From Heterobilharzia americana (lineage: Eukaryota; Platyhelminthes; Trematoda; Strigeidida; Schistosomatidae): a DNA stretch of 64,000 nt. Shown piece after piece: positions 12,816 to 25,810 of the stretch; the stretch's first letter is position 1, and every line of letters begins with the position of its first letter. Location of the stretch: positions 58,809,491-58,873,490 of the forward strand of contig OX104130.1 of NCBI GenBank assembly GCA_944470555.2, read 5' to 3'. The notes beneath the pieces are model-generated. The model had not been told where the DNA came from. It did not search any database and worked only from the letters and a program-made list of their open reading frames with translations. A program made the translations under genes and the position numbers.

Positions 12816-15168
12816 CAATATAACATCCTGTATGAAAAGGTTAACTGTGATACGGAGCATTAAATATATTTCATGTCACCTACAATAAGAAATTAGGGGG
12901 CATTGCGTAGCTGCTTGAAATTGTTGTCAATCTATGATTTCTACCTCTTGGGTAATGCAAATCAATGCATGCAGGTATCATGAGTAACATGTCATCATTT
13001 CAGAAGTAGGCCAAAATCTGATCGCCCAAGTCATAACCGCATAATAGATCTTCAGGAAGTATTTTTTGAACTCAGTAACTGACATAATTTGCGAGGGTTA
13101 AGTTTACGGTTACAGTGTATTTTTTTTTATTTAATGGATTTCAGTTAATGTATGTATAACCTAGTTACGGATTGGCGAAACCTCAGTCTGTGACACAGAT
13201 ACCGTGCGTATAGACGTTTTGTTTGACTAAGTTGGATGCAATATAACAGGGTAATTGACAATTCTTTATGTTACACAATGTTTAGTTATAAATCCAAATG
13301 TTGATGAAATGTTTATTCATAGTCTCAATATCTCCTTAGATAGCATATTCTATGTGAATGCATCTTATAGAATGAGAATAATTGGTGGTAGGTGTGTCTG
13401 TATATCTTTTGATTTGAGTTGAGTAAAGAATTCTAGGCTTCCTAGTTTATGTCTGTGAAACAAGAGTAATAGATGATTGGTTTTGCTAAAAACTGATTTC
13501 ACTGGTATAGTTGTATTCATATCTTATCTTCACCTAGATTGTAAATTGTATATCTTTACTTTCTTCATCTTTTTTCTCTTTATCTTATGAGATTTTACGA
13601 TCGGTGTTATAACTATTTTATCTTTTTTTCTTCAGTGTTGCGAAGTTCCATCTCGATGGGGTGACATAAAGTGTAGACATTATAACCATTCTGTAACTGT
13701 ATTTAAGTCCTGGTTTGTTTTGTATTTGTTTTTATCAATTTTACATCTCTCGTATAGTCCTTATAACAATTCCTGATGCATGAGGGGAGCGATTCACTAC
13801 CATAGGGCATTTAATCCGAATGGTTGTGTATAATATCATGATTTATGCCTTCTGAGATAACCATCTAGCTAGAAGCGTCAGTAGTAAGCATTCAGTACTA
13901 GGTCTCTTATATGTTAAGGCTTATAATAATACTTGACTAATAGGTAGAAATACACGGTGTTTGTTCAACTTTGTAACTAGGTGATTGGTAGTCAAATGTT
14001 GATTCCTGGGTCCCCTACTTATCTATGAGGTTTTGTGTTCTCGACTAAAATACAATAAATTTAATCTATCTGAACCTTTTTTGGATTTTAAAATGTCTTC
14101 TTGATTTATAAATATGCTACTACCACTTTACTAACTTTTACACCTACGTCATTACTTAGTTTTTCTTTTTTTGAAATGTGAGTTGCGGTGTTTAACTAGT
14201 ACCTTTGATGTAAATAAATCCTTAGACTTTATTGTCGCCTGTTTTCGAAGAATCAAGCGTTTTGTATCCGTTCATATTTTGGCATATATGTTCGGCTGAT
14301 GAAATGTTAATTCCATTGAAAACTTTAACTACCAAGAGTTTTTACCCTGAAGAGCCTCAGTTTATTCTCACTTGCATGACTTTAATTTTTTGTTGCTGAC
14401 ATGTTGCCTTCACAAGAATAATGACTGACTAGCTTCTCATAGAGTGACGTTTGGTATTCCATATGATTTAAGCTTCAATGCTGCATAGTCAGCGTAAGGA
14501 ATACTTAAGAAGAAAGCAAAAAGCAGTTACATACATGCGAAAACCTTCAATACTTAAAGTAAAATAAATAGAAAAGAAATATTCGCTTGATGGAATTATC
14601 TTTGGTTACCCTGTTCTATTCTTACAACCTCATAAATAATACCATCAATCAGATTAGATGGTATGTTAGAACATGTACGTTCAAGATGCTGACTGGCAAA
14701 TAGCGTTGTATCTCTCAGTATGTATATGAATAAGGATTAAAATAAAATTGAAGTCAGGTTCTCAGTTGTGTTGCATAACTCTATCTGTAAAGCATTAAGC
14801 CAAAAATTTAGAAATCCTCAGTTGAAATCGTATCTTGACCCACTTTTACACTGAACTTGAATCACCATTGGCTAGTAGGAGGTAGGACAGTATAGAAAAA
14901 AGACTTTTGTGAGGCCCATATACACTGAGTGAGTGTATGGTGCCGCCAACTACGTAAGATATTCGATATAAACTGTACATGTTGAACATACAAACATGAA
15001 TTATCAGCCCTTTTATTGTTTGCATAGTTTATTTGTAAATCTTACGACTTTGTATTTTCGTCTTTATTTCAAGACAAATGCATGCACACTCATTGTCTGA
15101 AAGGTAATTGATATTTCCACGAATCCATTTATAATGTACTGAGCTTATTGTCCGTTAAAGTTCATGGA

Positions 15169-15194
15169 CTTTTTTTCATGAATGAAAAAAAGCC
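15169..15194. repeat. Short near-perfect palindrome
   Basis: CTTTTTTTCAT and ATGAAAAAAAG face each other with only GA between them. It is AT-rich and may have arisen by chance or slippage. Confidence 0.6.
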
Positions 15195-16061
15195 TTAAAT
15201 TTGTTGTTGTTTTTCTCGGGTTTTCTTTAGTATTTCATACTGTTTATTTCATCATTATAAGTGGTTGAATAATTAACTGAAAGATTATTCGTTTCATAGG
15301 TAGCATTATTCTGACTGATTACTGTCACATATATGATTCATCTTTTTATTCCGTTCATTATTCTCCTTCCTAGTTTTTATTCCAATGGATTTGTTAGTAG
15401 AACATGTAGTAGATATATCCATAGTTTGTAAGGCATGAAAGCTACTGATTATCGGCTACAACCTTTCAAGTTCAAGATTGTTTAACATTAAAATTCGATT
15501 CACTGGTTTAAACATTTTACTGCTAAACAAAATAGTTCATGAAATGTAACTCAGTTTGTCTACTTCGACCTCCATAACATTGTTGTATCATATTCTCTAT
15601 GGGAACAAGGGTATGGTTCACAACCTAGTAAAAATACGTACATTATGTTTCTGCGCTTTAACCGGTATGATACCATTTCTCTTTTGTTTACCTATTCTAA
15701 CAGTATTGTATTAAAATTTCCGCATATTATTCGTGAACTTATACTGCTTATTAATGTTACCAATTAAAATTCGATATTTTGGTGAAATTCTAGAATGAAG
15801 AATCTTCAGATTAAGCGTAGACTGGAGTTTCTGGAGCACCCACTACGCACATTTGGCAACTCTCTTCACCGAAATACAATATTAGCTAATTAGATGCATT
15901 TATTCATTCATTCATTAACATTATTATTATTATTATTACTATTAATACTGCCAAAATTTTAAACGTACTAACCTTGACTATTAGGTCTCCTTCTCTGATA
16001 TCCTTTTTGGGTATTTTGATATATTTTACTAACTGTGTGTGTATGTATGTATGTATAGTCT

Positions 16062-16300
16062 ACTTGGCGGCTAGTAGTGGAATCCAGGACTCTTCAGTTG
16101 GATGTACCTAAGCGTCAGTAAGTAGTGGTATTCCTACTGAGACTGGAACTCAGTAACCATCGCTTCAAACGCCAATGCATTACAGACTGACCCACTGGGG
16201 CACGAGGGTCACCACTTGTGTGACGAATATGAGTTATTGTTTGTCAATACTTGTAACTTCCCCTTGTTATACTGGGTTGAATTGCTCGACTTCTGTTGGG
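16062..16300 (-). mobile_element. Class I SINE, hammerhead internally deleted
   Basis: On the - strand a 5' module (to about 16300) and a tRNA-like head with decayed boxes lead to ACATCCAACTGAAGAGTCC, which joins directly to TGGATTCCACTACTAGCC. Most of stem II, GAAA and stem III are missing. The flanking GTAT repeat at 16031-16057 may be unrelated. Confidence 0.75.
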
Positions 16301-18238
16301 AACAATTGTTAGCAACTTGATTCACAAGGCATAAGTTATTGTGTATAATCATATCATTGTTTGAGTTTGAATAAAGTGTACTCATCACTTAAGGTCTTAT
16401 AGCTGTACATAATTAAAAAAACATGAAATACAGCTTATTAGCTTTGGAATGCACTCCTTTTACTTTCTACCGACTTATTAATCGAATTCTAAACTGCGAA
16501 TAATACAGCAAACCTTAGGTATATTACTTTTTGTAAGGTGTCACTGATGGTAATATTTAGCAACCTATCAAAATGTTTGTCAGTCAAATCTGAATCTTTG
16601 AGTACAACTTGATCAGTACACTAGACAACTTACCCTTATGCTAGTTCGACTGGCGTATCTGATTAAATGTATGCCTCAAATCAGAAGTTATTTAACTTAA
16701 TTTCCAAGATACCGGCCATTGTTGAATAATTTTTTTTTGCATAGATGATTCTGGTTTCTTCACGCATGTTGCAAGACCTTTTGAAGAAGGGAGAAGGAGG
16801 ACACATGCCGTTTTCGGCAAATTTCTTTTCACCTTGTAGATGACTTTGATCACTGTATCAACTGTGGTGCTGCAATCAGCCGTCCAATGATTCCTGGTAA
16901 CCTAAAGTATAAGCTTCCGCATCTAATCACTTCCATGTGTGTTTAACAATTAACCTACTCATGAGTAACCAGGTATGTCTTTCTTTCTATGCGCGTTACC
17001 ACCATACGTTCAAGAAAACATTACTATGATTGAATGCGAAGGGGTTTGAATGGATCCATCAGAAGTGTCATGATTGGAGACTTTGTCAACGTTGGTCACA
17101 GTAACATAGCTAATTCAGTATTCAAATTCATCTACAATGTAAAAAGTAATTTGGCTTGAACACTGCTATGCTTATTCCATTCACATATTTCTGAAACAGA
17201 AACCTTTTTTTCAAACTATCATACGTTTCTTTATTCAGTTATGCAATTAAGTTCGAGTTTTGTGTGTAACTTTTGTACCATTAATACTATGAATAAGTTG
17301 ATCTGGATTTCTTTTTATTTCGATATAATAATCGAATACTTTTATAGCTCTCTGTAAAGTCTTAAACATTTATTGAAGTATCATTTTTGGAATGGTTTGT
17401 TGTAAAACCAAATAGGAAAACTCCAGATTGGAATCCATTAAAAAACGGATTGAACGTCTACGTAGCCTAATGTTAAAAAAGTATTTATCATCACACTTAA
17501 AAATACACTTTTTCTAGTCATCTACAAATACATAAGAATTAAACTATGCTAATGTGCATAATTTTTAGGGTCACATGTAAGCTACTTAAAACTGCTAATG
17601 CACACAGAAATGTGCCTAATAAGATTTGTGTCACTTAACGTTTCTTCCTATAAACAGAAAAAAAACATACCATGACCTCGTTTTAACTCAAAAAATCGAG
17701 TAGATTCTAAGTGACTGAAAGGTCTTGGGTTAATCACGTTCCTTCTAGTTGGATTTGATATCTTTTTACTATTTTGATAAATCGTTCACTTCATACAGTC
17801 ATCGTTTACGCTCTATTTCACATGCATATTTCCTTTGATAAAGTCTGTGACAGCAGGTAAAAGCATTGGAGCAGAATAATAAACGAACAAATAAACCGCA
17901 CTTAGCTACCTTGTCTACATTCATGCAGTACTCAATGAGTCCCATCTATTGTGTGATGGCTAGTGATATTACTTAGCTACCTAAACCTCACTATTTGAGG
18001 CCGCGCTCGGACCAGGGACCGAATGGTTTGTATAATGATCTCCCTAAACCCCAAATATAACGAATGTATATAGAATACTCAGAGTAATGTGGGTTCGTCT
18101 TCTTAATTTTGATTTTTTTAATGCTCCTCACAACCTATGATATGTAAGTGGAGTTAGTCGCAACAGAACAACGGCACAGTGATGTAGTGAAACTGTGCTG
18201 ATTAAAATAAAGTTAAGATTTCCACTTAATAATATCAC

Positions 18239-18240
<2 letters not shown>

Positions 18241-18284
<44 letters not shown>
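18241..18284. repeat. AT dinucleotide microsatellite
   Basis: An uninterrupted AT tract of about 44 bp. Confidence 0.95.
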
Positions 18285-18288
<4 letters not shown>

Positions 18289-19293
18289 AGAAAGAAGACT
18301 CTCGTAAAACTTAGATGGACGTTAAAGCGAATACTGTGGAATTTGAGACAAGAGATTAATTATATAAGCCAGTGAGCAGAAGAATTACAACAAAAGATGA
18401 TAAGCAGGGCTCAGTAGATTAAGGTTTGGTATGAACTGGAAACGTAATGGGGGGAATAATAATGTAGTCAAGTGAAGTTTGAAAAAGGTAGGTGATCATG
18501 AAAGTTAAATTGAATTGAATTTCACAATGTGAAGATTTAAATTATTCTATTTCTTAATTATTTTGAAGAAGTGCAAAGTATCTGTTTGATCCCCTGTGTC
18601 CTATAAATCCTTAGTAACCTTCCCTCGATCGTAAGTTTTTCAGGTTATGTTCAAAATATCTGTGGCCAAGTCCTACCTTCTATTTTACTAATGTAACTTT
18701 ACTGGAAGATAAAAATAGATTTTTTACAAACAATTAGAGGTAACACATGATGGAAACCTTTCAAGTTTTGATTGTCCCAGAAAACAGGGGACTTAAAATA
18801 AGAAAATGACTTTACTGTAGGCCACATCATGACCATTTTGGTTCTTTGTCTTTCCCTTATCATCACCTTTTTTGTCGAGTTGAGTGAAGAATGGCATCTC
18901 AATGTGGATGCATTCTTTCCTACTGTATTTGGTAATGATCCACTGAACTAAGTAAAATAAAGCAATTCTTCACATTTCTTGACTTGATCAAGTATATTAA
19001 TCGATCTCGCACCAGGTTCTTTACACGTTTAAGCATTTTGATGAAAATGTCACTGTTGAAAAATTGTTTGTGTACAAAATGTTCTGAATTTTTATGTCAG
19101 TTAACGACCGGTTTTTCAGTGATTCACAAAATCCGAAGTGAAAGTCTTTTTATGAGTTATATCTTTCGCTATTGAGTAATCATGCGTTTTTTTAGCATTG
19201 TTAGTCGGAAGGTTACAGTCACTTATGCTATTATATGATCTTTTGTTTTGTTTGTTTGAGTAAAATCTGTAACCAATGCATTTTATAGTTTTT

Positions 19294-19700
19294 GTTGATG
19301 TACTTGTAATTCTCCGTTGTTTTACTGGGTCGAATCGTTCCACTTCTGTTGGCATATGAGCTCCTTTAGGGATGCCTCGATATTGCCTGAATATTTATTA
19401 CGGTAACTGACTAATCACAACCAAGTCATTACCATCACAAATATTTAGGCAACATCGAGGCAGCAGCATAGGAGCTCATATGTAGATAGAGGTCGAACAA
19501 TTTGATCCAGTATGACAACAAAGAATTAAAAGTACACCAACAAATAGTAATAAGTAATACCCGTTGTACAAGAGGTGACTATCGTGCCTCAGTAGCCCAG
19601 TGGATAACACTTTAGCGTCTGGAGCGATGAGTACAGGGTTTGAGTCTCAGTGCGAACAACGTCGCTCACTGAGGTGCGGGCACATCCAGCACTTTATGGC
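19294..19700. mobile_element. Head-to-head pair of class I SINE 5' modules; right copy truncated at the ribozyme
   Basis: The left copy (19294-19397, - strand) and right copy (19438-19540, + strand) hold the same 5' module. Examples are AGGAGCTCATATG and CAAC-rich AGAATTACAAGTACATCAA versus AGAATTAAAAGTACACCAA. They are about 80% identical and separated by about 40 bases. The right copy continues through a tRNA-like head (GTGCCTCAGTAGCCCAGTGG; B-box region GGTTTGAGTCT) to ACATCCAGC, the base before the hammerhead core, and stops there. Confidence 0.8.
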
Positions 19701-20031
19701 ACCTATGGAAAATCTAAATTTTCATCTCAGTAATCTGTTGTACTTTCTAAACTTCTCTGTTAGCCTGACACGGTATATTCAAACGTTGAAATAGTGTAGG
19801 AGTCTGCAACCTGATTTTAAAAACTCAGCGCTGAGATTATTGAACTACAGCCTAAGAGTATCTATGAGTTAGTGTCTAAATGACTGAAAGCTTTTGATTC
19901 ATGTCGTTTTTAAAAAATCATATTCACCTTTCACTAATAAACGCTTGACTAGATGCTGTCTATCATGCTTTTTTCAAAACGAAAATTGATAAAATACTTT
20001 CTGACTTACTTTTATGTGTTTTTCTATTCAG

Positions 20032-20296
20032 TCGACATGGTACACGGTGTGCTGGTGAAGTAGCTGCTGCTGCAAACAATAGTGTATGTGGACTTGGTAT
20101 AGCCTACAAAGCTCGAATAGGTGGTGTACGTATGCTGGATGGGGATGTAACTGATGCAATGGAATCACGTTCATTAAGTCACCAGTTACAACACATTGAT
20201 GTATATTCTGCATCATGGGGCCCGGAAGATGATGGAAAAACAGTTGATGGTCCTGGAAAACTTGCTCAAATGGCATTTCGTAATGGGATACAAATG
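20032..20296 (+). CDS. Furin-like proprotein convertase, exon with catalytic His (partial gene)
   Basis: This internal exon encodes part of the subtilisin-like catalytic domain of a kexin/furin-type endoprotease. Such enzymes cleave secretory precursors after paired basic residues in the Golgi and at the cell surface. The acceptor is a T-rich tract ending in AG at 20030-20031. The first base completes a split codon (phase 2), and 88 codons follow. They start with RHGTRCAGE, where the catalytic His is the CAT at 20036-20038, then run through [12 protein letters not shown] and [17 protein letters not shown], the block lining the substrate cleft in furins. The donor GTAAGC is at 20297. Near-identity of these blocks to animal furins makes the family call secure. 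Which convertase (furin or PC5/PACE4-like) is less certain. The exon carrying the catalytic Asp was not found upstream, so that intron would exceed 20 kb. Confidence 0.95.
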
Positions 20297-20639
20297 GTAA
20301 GCAGTTTAACTTGCATCTTGTTTTTCTATTCTCTGTCTACGTCACTGGTCATTTTCAATTAATGTTTAAAAGCACCATCGCTATAAGCTGATGCACTATA
20401 AGTAGTGATAGGTTTATTATTTCATTCTACAGTACTTGTTGAAACGCATAAAAGTCCTGGTTTTCTTTCTGAGGTAAGACTTACATAAAAAATTTTTGAA
20501 GTTTTAACGTCAAGAGTCGTTAAAATGACTTTATTTTCCACCATCTTTGTTCAGCACCTCATGCAAGTAATATTAGTACTCCTAAAGTAACCAACATACC
20601 ACATTTATATCCTCACACAGAACCTTCATACAATTCTCT

Positions 20640-21990
20640 TGTTATATAACCTGTGAAGAGTATCTGATTTCTTCATCCACAACAATGGAGCAAAATTTTT
20701 GACGTGTAAGCATGAGCCTGTAAATGAACTTTTACCAAGTTTCAGAACTGGTTGTGTATGTGCTGACCAGGAATTCATCATCCAAAACGTCCTATTTGGC
20801 TCCATTGACCGGAAGTTCTCATAGTAATCTCTCAGAGATAAATACAGGGTAGGTACATCACCCTGTTGAGTTTCCACCCTTTTCATTCGTATTTTGTTTT
20901 TTCACAGATTTGTTATCTCGCTCTGCAGGAATTGATCATGTGAAGAGAGAATTCTCAGTGCATCTAGAGTACGCAGGTGACATAGTTCTGCTAGATGAAG
21001 ACACTGATAAGAAGCAAAGTTTTCTGGGCACCTTGAGTAGCAACTGGAGAATTCTTGGGAAGCTTTCCTCATCAGCTGAATGAAAACTGTTGCTCCTGAA
21101 ATAGTGTTCACTGGCACCTCATTTAACGACTGGGAGTGAAGTAGTTGGGCGGGTAGACCACTTCACTTACCTGAGAAGTCGAATTAACCATAGTGGGTCA
21201 GTAGCCGACGAAATCACGGCATGGATAAAATTGGCTGGATTGGCTTTCGCCAAATTAAGCCACCTGTGGTGCTGCTTTAACATCCAATTGTCTTTTAAGG
21301 GTCGAGTGTTCTGTTCTACTATACGGCTATTAAACTTGGCTGTTATTGGTAGAGGATATGAGTCGCTTCAGGTTTTCAACCAAAATTATCTTCAGAAAAC
21401 CGACCGTGTATCGTGCTATTACCACTTGAGTAGCACAGAGGTAAGCGTGGAGTCTTAGGTGGTAGAATAAATTCAGTTAATGTGTCTGTGAACTTTCATC
21501 AGTCGAGGTGGCTGGAACATGCTTCACGTATGCCTAGTTCCCATTCGCTCCATAGCGCAATGTTAGCTGAATTAGGTGCTAGTTTCAGCAAGGTAAAAGG
21601 CAGCCAGATTGAAATATGTAATATGGAAACGTGGAGTCTTCAAATTTTAGTTCGAGTCGTGCAGGGAAGTGTAGACTTCTTGGTTGGAGTCAGCGCAACA
21701 GCTGAAGTCGTTTATTAGAGATTCTAGTTGATATGACTCGTAGTTAGTGTCGATGATGCAGACGTATTCACATATCACTATCTTCTTACTTGTCTTTTCG
21801 AATTTCACTGTTTCATTCTTTCTCGTTGTGTTCACACGATTTTCTACTGCATCGACTAGGTTCTTTCTAATTTCTCTACCCTCCATCTTCGTGCCTCCTA
21901 CTTTGATGTGGTGAGATGAGGTGTGTTAACTTGGATTGTTTTGCCGTAATGCCAAGTCCGACGTTTGTGATGACCGAGTGAATAGTGGAG
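20640..21990 (+). mobile_element. LINE family A relic, RT domain to 3' UTR
   Basis: Broken frames give CADQEFIIQNVLFGSIDRKF, LEYAGDIVLLDED (the RT catalytic YADD is here YAGD, 20970-20981) and VGRVDHFTYLRSRINHSGS. These are followed by LAFAKLSHLW, SFKGRVFCST and a decayed C-terminus, then a 3' UTR resembling that at 37650-37735. It is 5'-truncated. Stops, frameshifts and the lost catalytic Asp make it dead. It lies in intron 1, sense to the host gene. Confidence 0.85.
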
Positions 21991-23509
21991 AATTGAAACG
22001 ATTTTTTATTGCATCATACATTTTTGTGGCGTTTATTAATATTTAGTAATTTATTGTAAATTTATAAAAATACAACTATTCTGTTAATTTGTATACATAC
22101 TAAAAATATATTCCTGAACTTCAGTACAAACTTTGATATTTAGTATCCAGCAGTCAGATATTGTCCTTCACGTGATATTATTTGGATTTCCAATCGCAAC
22201 AATGGCGAACAGTACTTCAACTCCTAGAGTTAATATACGTTTCTTCTACATTGTTAACATTCCTTGCTGTCAATTGCCAACAGGCACAAGACTTTGATCT
22301 AAACTTTCTTACTATTGCTTTTAAATACATAAGATTTATACTTTTTTGTCAGTGTGGGTATATATTTTAAATGCGTGTGTCCTCAGTTCTCTTGATATCA
22401 TAATAATGGGTTGAATAGTCTTACCTTAGCTTCAGTTTAAGCGTTAGTTTGTTCTTTCATATATGATCACATGGTTTGAGATGATTGAATCAAGAGGATA
22501 ATCTAAAGGAATAAACCAAGAGTGTATTATGATAAATTTCATGCATTATCTTGTCGATTATATTATAGTGTATTGCATCTGGTTGGCGAGTGATTAAATA
22601 CATGTGTTCTGGTGGATTTTCGACAAGTTGAAATTTATGTACTTGACATCAACCTACTCATGGGTATGGCTTCTTTAAAAAAGGATTTGTGCACGCTATC
22701 ACACGTTGTCGTACTAAAAGTAATAGATCACACCATAATATGGAAGTTTTCATAACTGACTATTGTAATCTATTTTAACCTCAACGGCAGGAACTTGGTA
22801 TCATATTTATGTTTTTAACTCTTCACTAGTGTGATTATTGCGGCTATATAAGCCTCAGTCCACGAGATCTATGTTCTGTAAGGAACTTGTTATAATCCGT
22901 TTGTTATCTTCGTTGTTTACGGAAATGAAAATTTATTTCTAAGTAAAACTTCTGATATGAACAGTGTTGTGGTTTGTATTTATGTATGCGTGTGTATATG
23001 TTAAAAATTTACAGAATGATTTATATATATAACGGATGGAAAGCAATTAAATGGTGAAACTTTTTCTCAAGTGAATTATGATTCGATGTCAACTGAAACA
23101 CGCCAACTAACTAATGTTTTTTTAATCATTTTCATTTTGTGTCATTTTTTTCTGTAGATATATTTGTACAGCTCAATCTGGTTTTATTTATATATTATCA
23201 AAGTCTACGGTTTTTGTATCTAACGGCATATGATGTATTCCAACATGAGATCGGTCCTCCTAAGAATGGAGATCAATTTGATATTCACTCCGTTTCATAC
23301 AGCCTAACCTGTATATTCACTTCTTTCCATTGGGACCATCACATTTCAGAGTTCTTGTTGTCTTTTAAAAAATCTACATCTCTTATCCTGTAATCATAGT
23401 AGATATCCATGGCTTTTCTTGACAAAAACTCCTAAAATTGTCAGTAAATACTTATTGGTCTGTGGTTTACTGATTTATTTATCCTTATTTCTATTTTCCT
23501 CTTTTAGTA

Positions 23510-23585
23510 CCTGACGAATTGCGAACCAGTAGCCTTTAGGCTACTGGTCCGGTGCTCTATGAGACTTAACCAGTGACCAGATTTT
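23510..23585 (-). mobile_element. tRNA-like SINE head (class IV) with strong hairpin
   Basis: On the - strand, GGTTAAGTCTCATAGAGCAC looks like a tRNA D-arm/A-box and GGTTCGCAATTC like a T-arm/B-box. Between and overlapping them is a perfect 10-bp hairpin with a 4-base loop (23525-23548). A second 10-bp hairpin lies nearby at 23657-23682. No hammerhead core was found beside it. Confidence 0.5.
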
Positions 23586-23861
23586 AATTTCACTTCAATC
23601 ACCCAGTGTTTTGTCTGACTACCATGTGAATTCATGACGCGTAAATGTCTGTTTATGATAACCCTGCCTAGCCAGGGTTATCTCAGACAATATGATGCTC
23701 GCGCTTTTTAATTCAAATAAATTTGGATTGGGGTGTGAAGATCTGACTGAGCATCCTGTGTAATTACGATTAACGAATATTTACTCATCAGTAACTCACA
23801 CGGGATTTGAGCGAAATCCTTGATGATTGAAGTGAACTTAAGATCTCATCGGCAGTTAGGT

Positions 23862-23940
23862 CTCTTAGTTCAATTGGTAGAGCATCTAGTCGGTAACCTG
23901 GAGGTCATTGGATGGAATGCTGCGGCGAACCAGATTTACA
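23862..23940 (+). mobile_element. tRNA-like SINE head (class IV)
   Basis: TCTCTTAGTTCAATTGGTAG followed by AGCATC matches a tRNA A-box/D-arm, and GGTAACCTGGAGGTCATTGG follows. The T-arm is decayed. It is similar in layout to 24780-24890 on the other strand. It is not a functional tRNA gene, because no closed acceptor stem is seen. Confidence 0.5.
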
Positions 23941-24128
23941 CTTCGCCTTCAGTCATCACCTTGCGTCAAAAGTACTTGACAGTTACTTTTATGGGTTGAA
24001 TTTAGTGCATAAATGGAATATCAAGCAAGAGTCTACATGGATATATTATAATTTTATTTACCTCTGTTCGACCAAATCTCTACCTTTCTGTTTTAAATTA
24101 TCTGATTCGCAATCCATTCTTTTTATAG

Positions 24129-24341
24129 GGTCGCAGAGGTTTAGGATCAATTTTTGTATGGGCCAGCGGAAATGGTGGTACAAGTCATGACAACTGTAAT
24201 TGTGATGGATACACGAATAGCATTTATACATTAGGCGTTGGATCAGTTTCAGAACATGGATCTGTTCCATGGTATGCAGAACTTTGTTCTTCAACATTGG
24301 CCGTCACTTATAGTAGTGGAGGACGTGGGGAAAGGGGTGTT
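24129..24341 (+). CDS. Furin-like proprotein convertase, exon with oxyanion-hole Asn
   Basis: This exon has 71 codons and is in phase 0 at both ends. The acceptor AG is at 24127-24128 and the donor GTAAGT at 24342. It encodes [17 protein letters not shown], in which the oxyanion-hole Asn is codon 15 (24171-24173). It is Asn, not the Asp that marks PC2, so this is a furin-class and not a PC2-class enzyme. The Cys-rich [14 protein letters not shown] segment and the [12 protein letters not shown] segment follow, both hallmarks of the convertase catalytic domain. It joins in frame to the His exon (GIQM to GRRG) and to the Ser exon (RGV to ITTD). No frame damage is visible. Confidence 0.95.
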
Positions 24342-24779
24342 GTAAGTTTTAACATTGTTTTTAAAAATCAGAAGTGCATATTTTTAATCGTATATTCATG
24401 AGTTATCTCTCCAATTCTACTTAAATACATTGGTTTGTAAATTGGTGAACATTTGTGCTGAGCAAAATTTCTGTACGAAATCAACCGTATTGCGCACAAT
24501 ATTCTTAGTTTGTAAAAGGCATAATTAGTTAGATAAGCTACACTTTATCAAGCTGTGTTAACAACGTATGCTTTAGGTATATAGGTATTGTTATCTTTAA
24601 GCGATGAGGTTAATCAGAACACATTTCCTTAATGATATTGGAATTGAAACGCAATTTTACTACTTTAATTCATCTTGGTTTGTTTGGTCGGTTGATTGTT
24701 TTATCTTACTCTTTCTATCGATAATATACGTGCCTGAGTAAAAGACCTGATTTCCATTTGCTTCATCGTATTATGTGGA

Positions 24780-24890
24780 GCTGGTGTCTGAGTTACGAAG
24801 GGAACCTCTGTCTTGCTGGATTTCAAACCCCTAGTCCTCCGGGTTGCCAACCTGGTGCCCTAAAACTGAACTACGGTTGTAGTAGAAAAA
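24780..24890 (-). mobile_element. tRNA-like SINE head (class IV)
   Basis: On the - strand, TAGTTCAGTTTTAGGGCACC (A-box/D-arm) and GGTTGGCAACCCGGAGGACT lead to GGGGTTTGAAATCCAGC, a good B-box. The body after it (GAGGTTCCCTTCGTAACTC) does not match classes I-III. Confidence 0.6.
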
Positions 24891-25654
24891 ACCGTAGGTA
24901 GTATTTAAAACTTTGAAGATAGTTTTAAGAAGTGATAAGATCAGAGTTGTTCACATTTATTTAACGAATAAGAAGGATATTAGAAAAATGCACATTTGGA
25001 TCTACGCAGTTGTTTATATTGGTGTATACATCGATAAACGAACGCAGTATTGTTTTTATTACAACAATTCTGCAGTTATACGATGATTGAATAACACCAA
25101 GAAGAATTGTTTAGAACTAGGTATGGAATGAAAGGATTTATACAGATTATTAAATTGAGTAATTCAAACATGTTTGCCTACAATTTCAATGAGAACTAAA
25201 TGTCTAGTAGATGGATAATTGATAATGGACAATGAAGTTTTAATCACTAGTGTTCTGCAGTTTAATCAACTATAAGCAATTTCATAACCTTTAAATATAT
25301 TTTTAGTTTACTTATGTTGTTAAAGAGTATATTTGTGACTCTTTTGTGTGATCACCCATCTCTTCTCCGTCTAGCAGAGTTTATGCAGTCACATGTACCT
25401 TATAGTCTAATAAACCAATTGGAAAGTAATTTATATGAACTATGATCAAGATTTAATCAAATAATATCGCCAATATTGGTCACTGAGTAAAAAGCTGATA
25501 TGACATACTATTTATATTTATGTAAGTCACAGCGTGTTTGCAATAAAATGTAAACTCTGATAGAAGAAGCGATTTCTACGAAGTCACTAAAGGTCAGAAA
25601 TTATTTTTTCAACCTCATTGAGATTGTATCAATCTATTTCATTTATATTAATGG

Positions 25655-25810
25655 TGGATCGTGGCTAGCAGTGGATGCGAATTTCGTCATACTTAGGACT
25701 CGTCAGCTGAATGTACCTACTTCCCAGTGAGTGATGTTATTCCCACCGGGATTCGGACTCGGGAGCGATCGCTTCAAACGACAGGGCGTTATCCACTACG
25801 GTGGTATGAT
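25655..25810 (-). mobile_element. Class I hammerhead SINE, 3' stem I deleted
   Basis: On the - strand the tRNA-like head contains GAGTCCGAATCC (B-box region near 25749-25760). The hammerhead (25672-25712) keeps CTGACGA and GAAA, but the strand after the cleavage triplet has lost about eight bases. GCATCC runs straight into ACTGCTAGCCACG. Stem I cannot form. Confidence 0.85.

Larger units (their letters stand above)
1..20031 (+). other. Upstream flank or intron of the convertase gene
   Basis: No exon was recognised here. Because the exon at 20032 begins inside a codon, at least the 3' part of this stretch is intron, and it is probably intron throughout. Listed separately are SINEs, LINE relics, an inverted-repeat pair and a hairpin. 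I see nothing else identifiable in 136-950, 1650-3320, 5030-6260, 6435-7375, 8315-10365, 10740-12630, 12816-16060 and 16301-19290 beyond AT-rich sequence and short chance ORFs. Confidence 0.6.
20297..24128 (+). other. Intron 1 between His and Asn exons (3.8 kb)
   Basis: The intron runs GTAAGC...TATAG in phase 0. It contains a decayed LINE (20640-21990) and two tRNA-like modules (23510-23585 and 23862-23940). Nothing was recognised in 22000-23500. Confidence 0.9.

Noticed and set aside
20028..20276. Antisense ORF across the His exon
   Set aside because: Shadow of the convertase exon, which has unmistakable furin motifs on the + strand.
24058..24297. Antisense ORF across the Asn exon
   Set aside because: Shadow of the + strand convertase exon.
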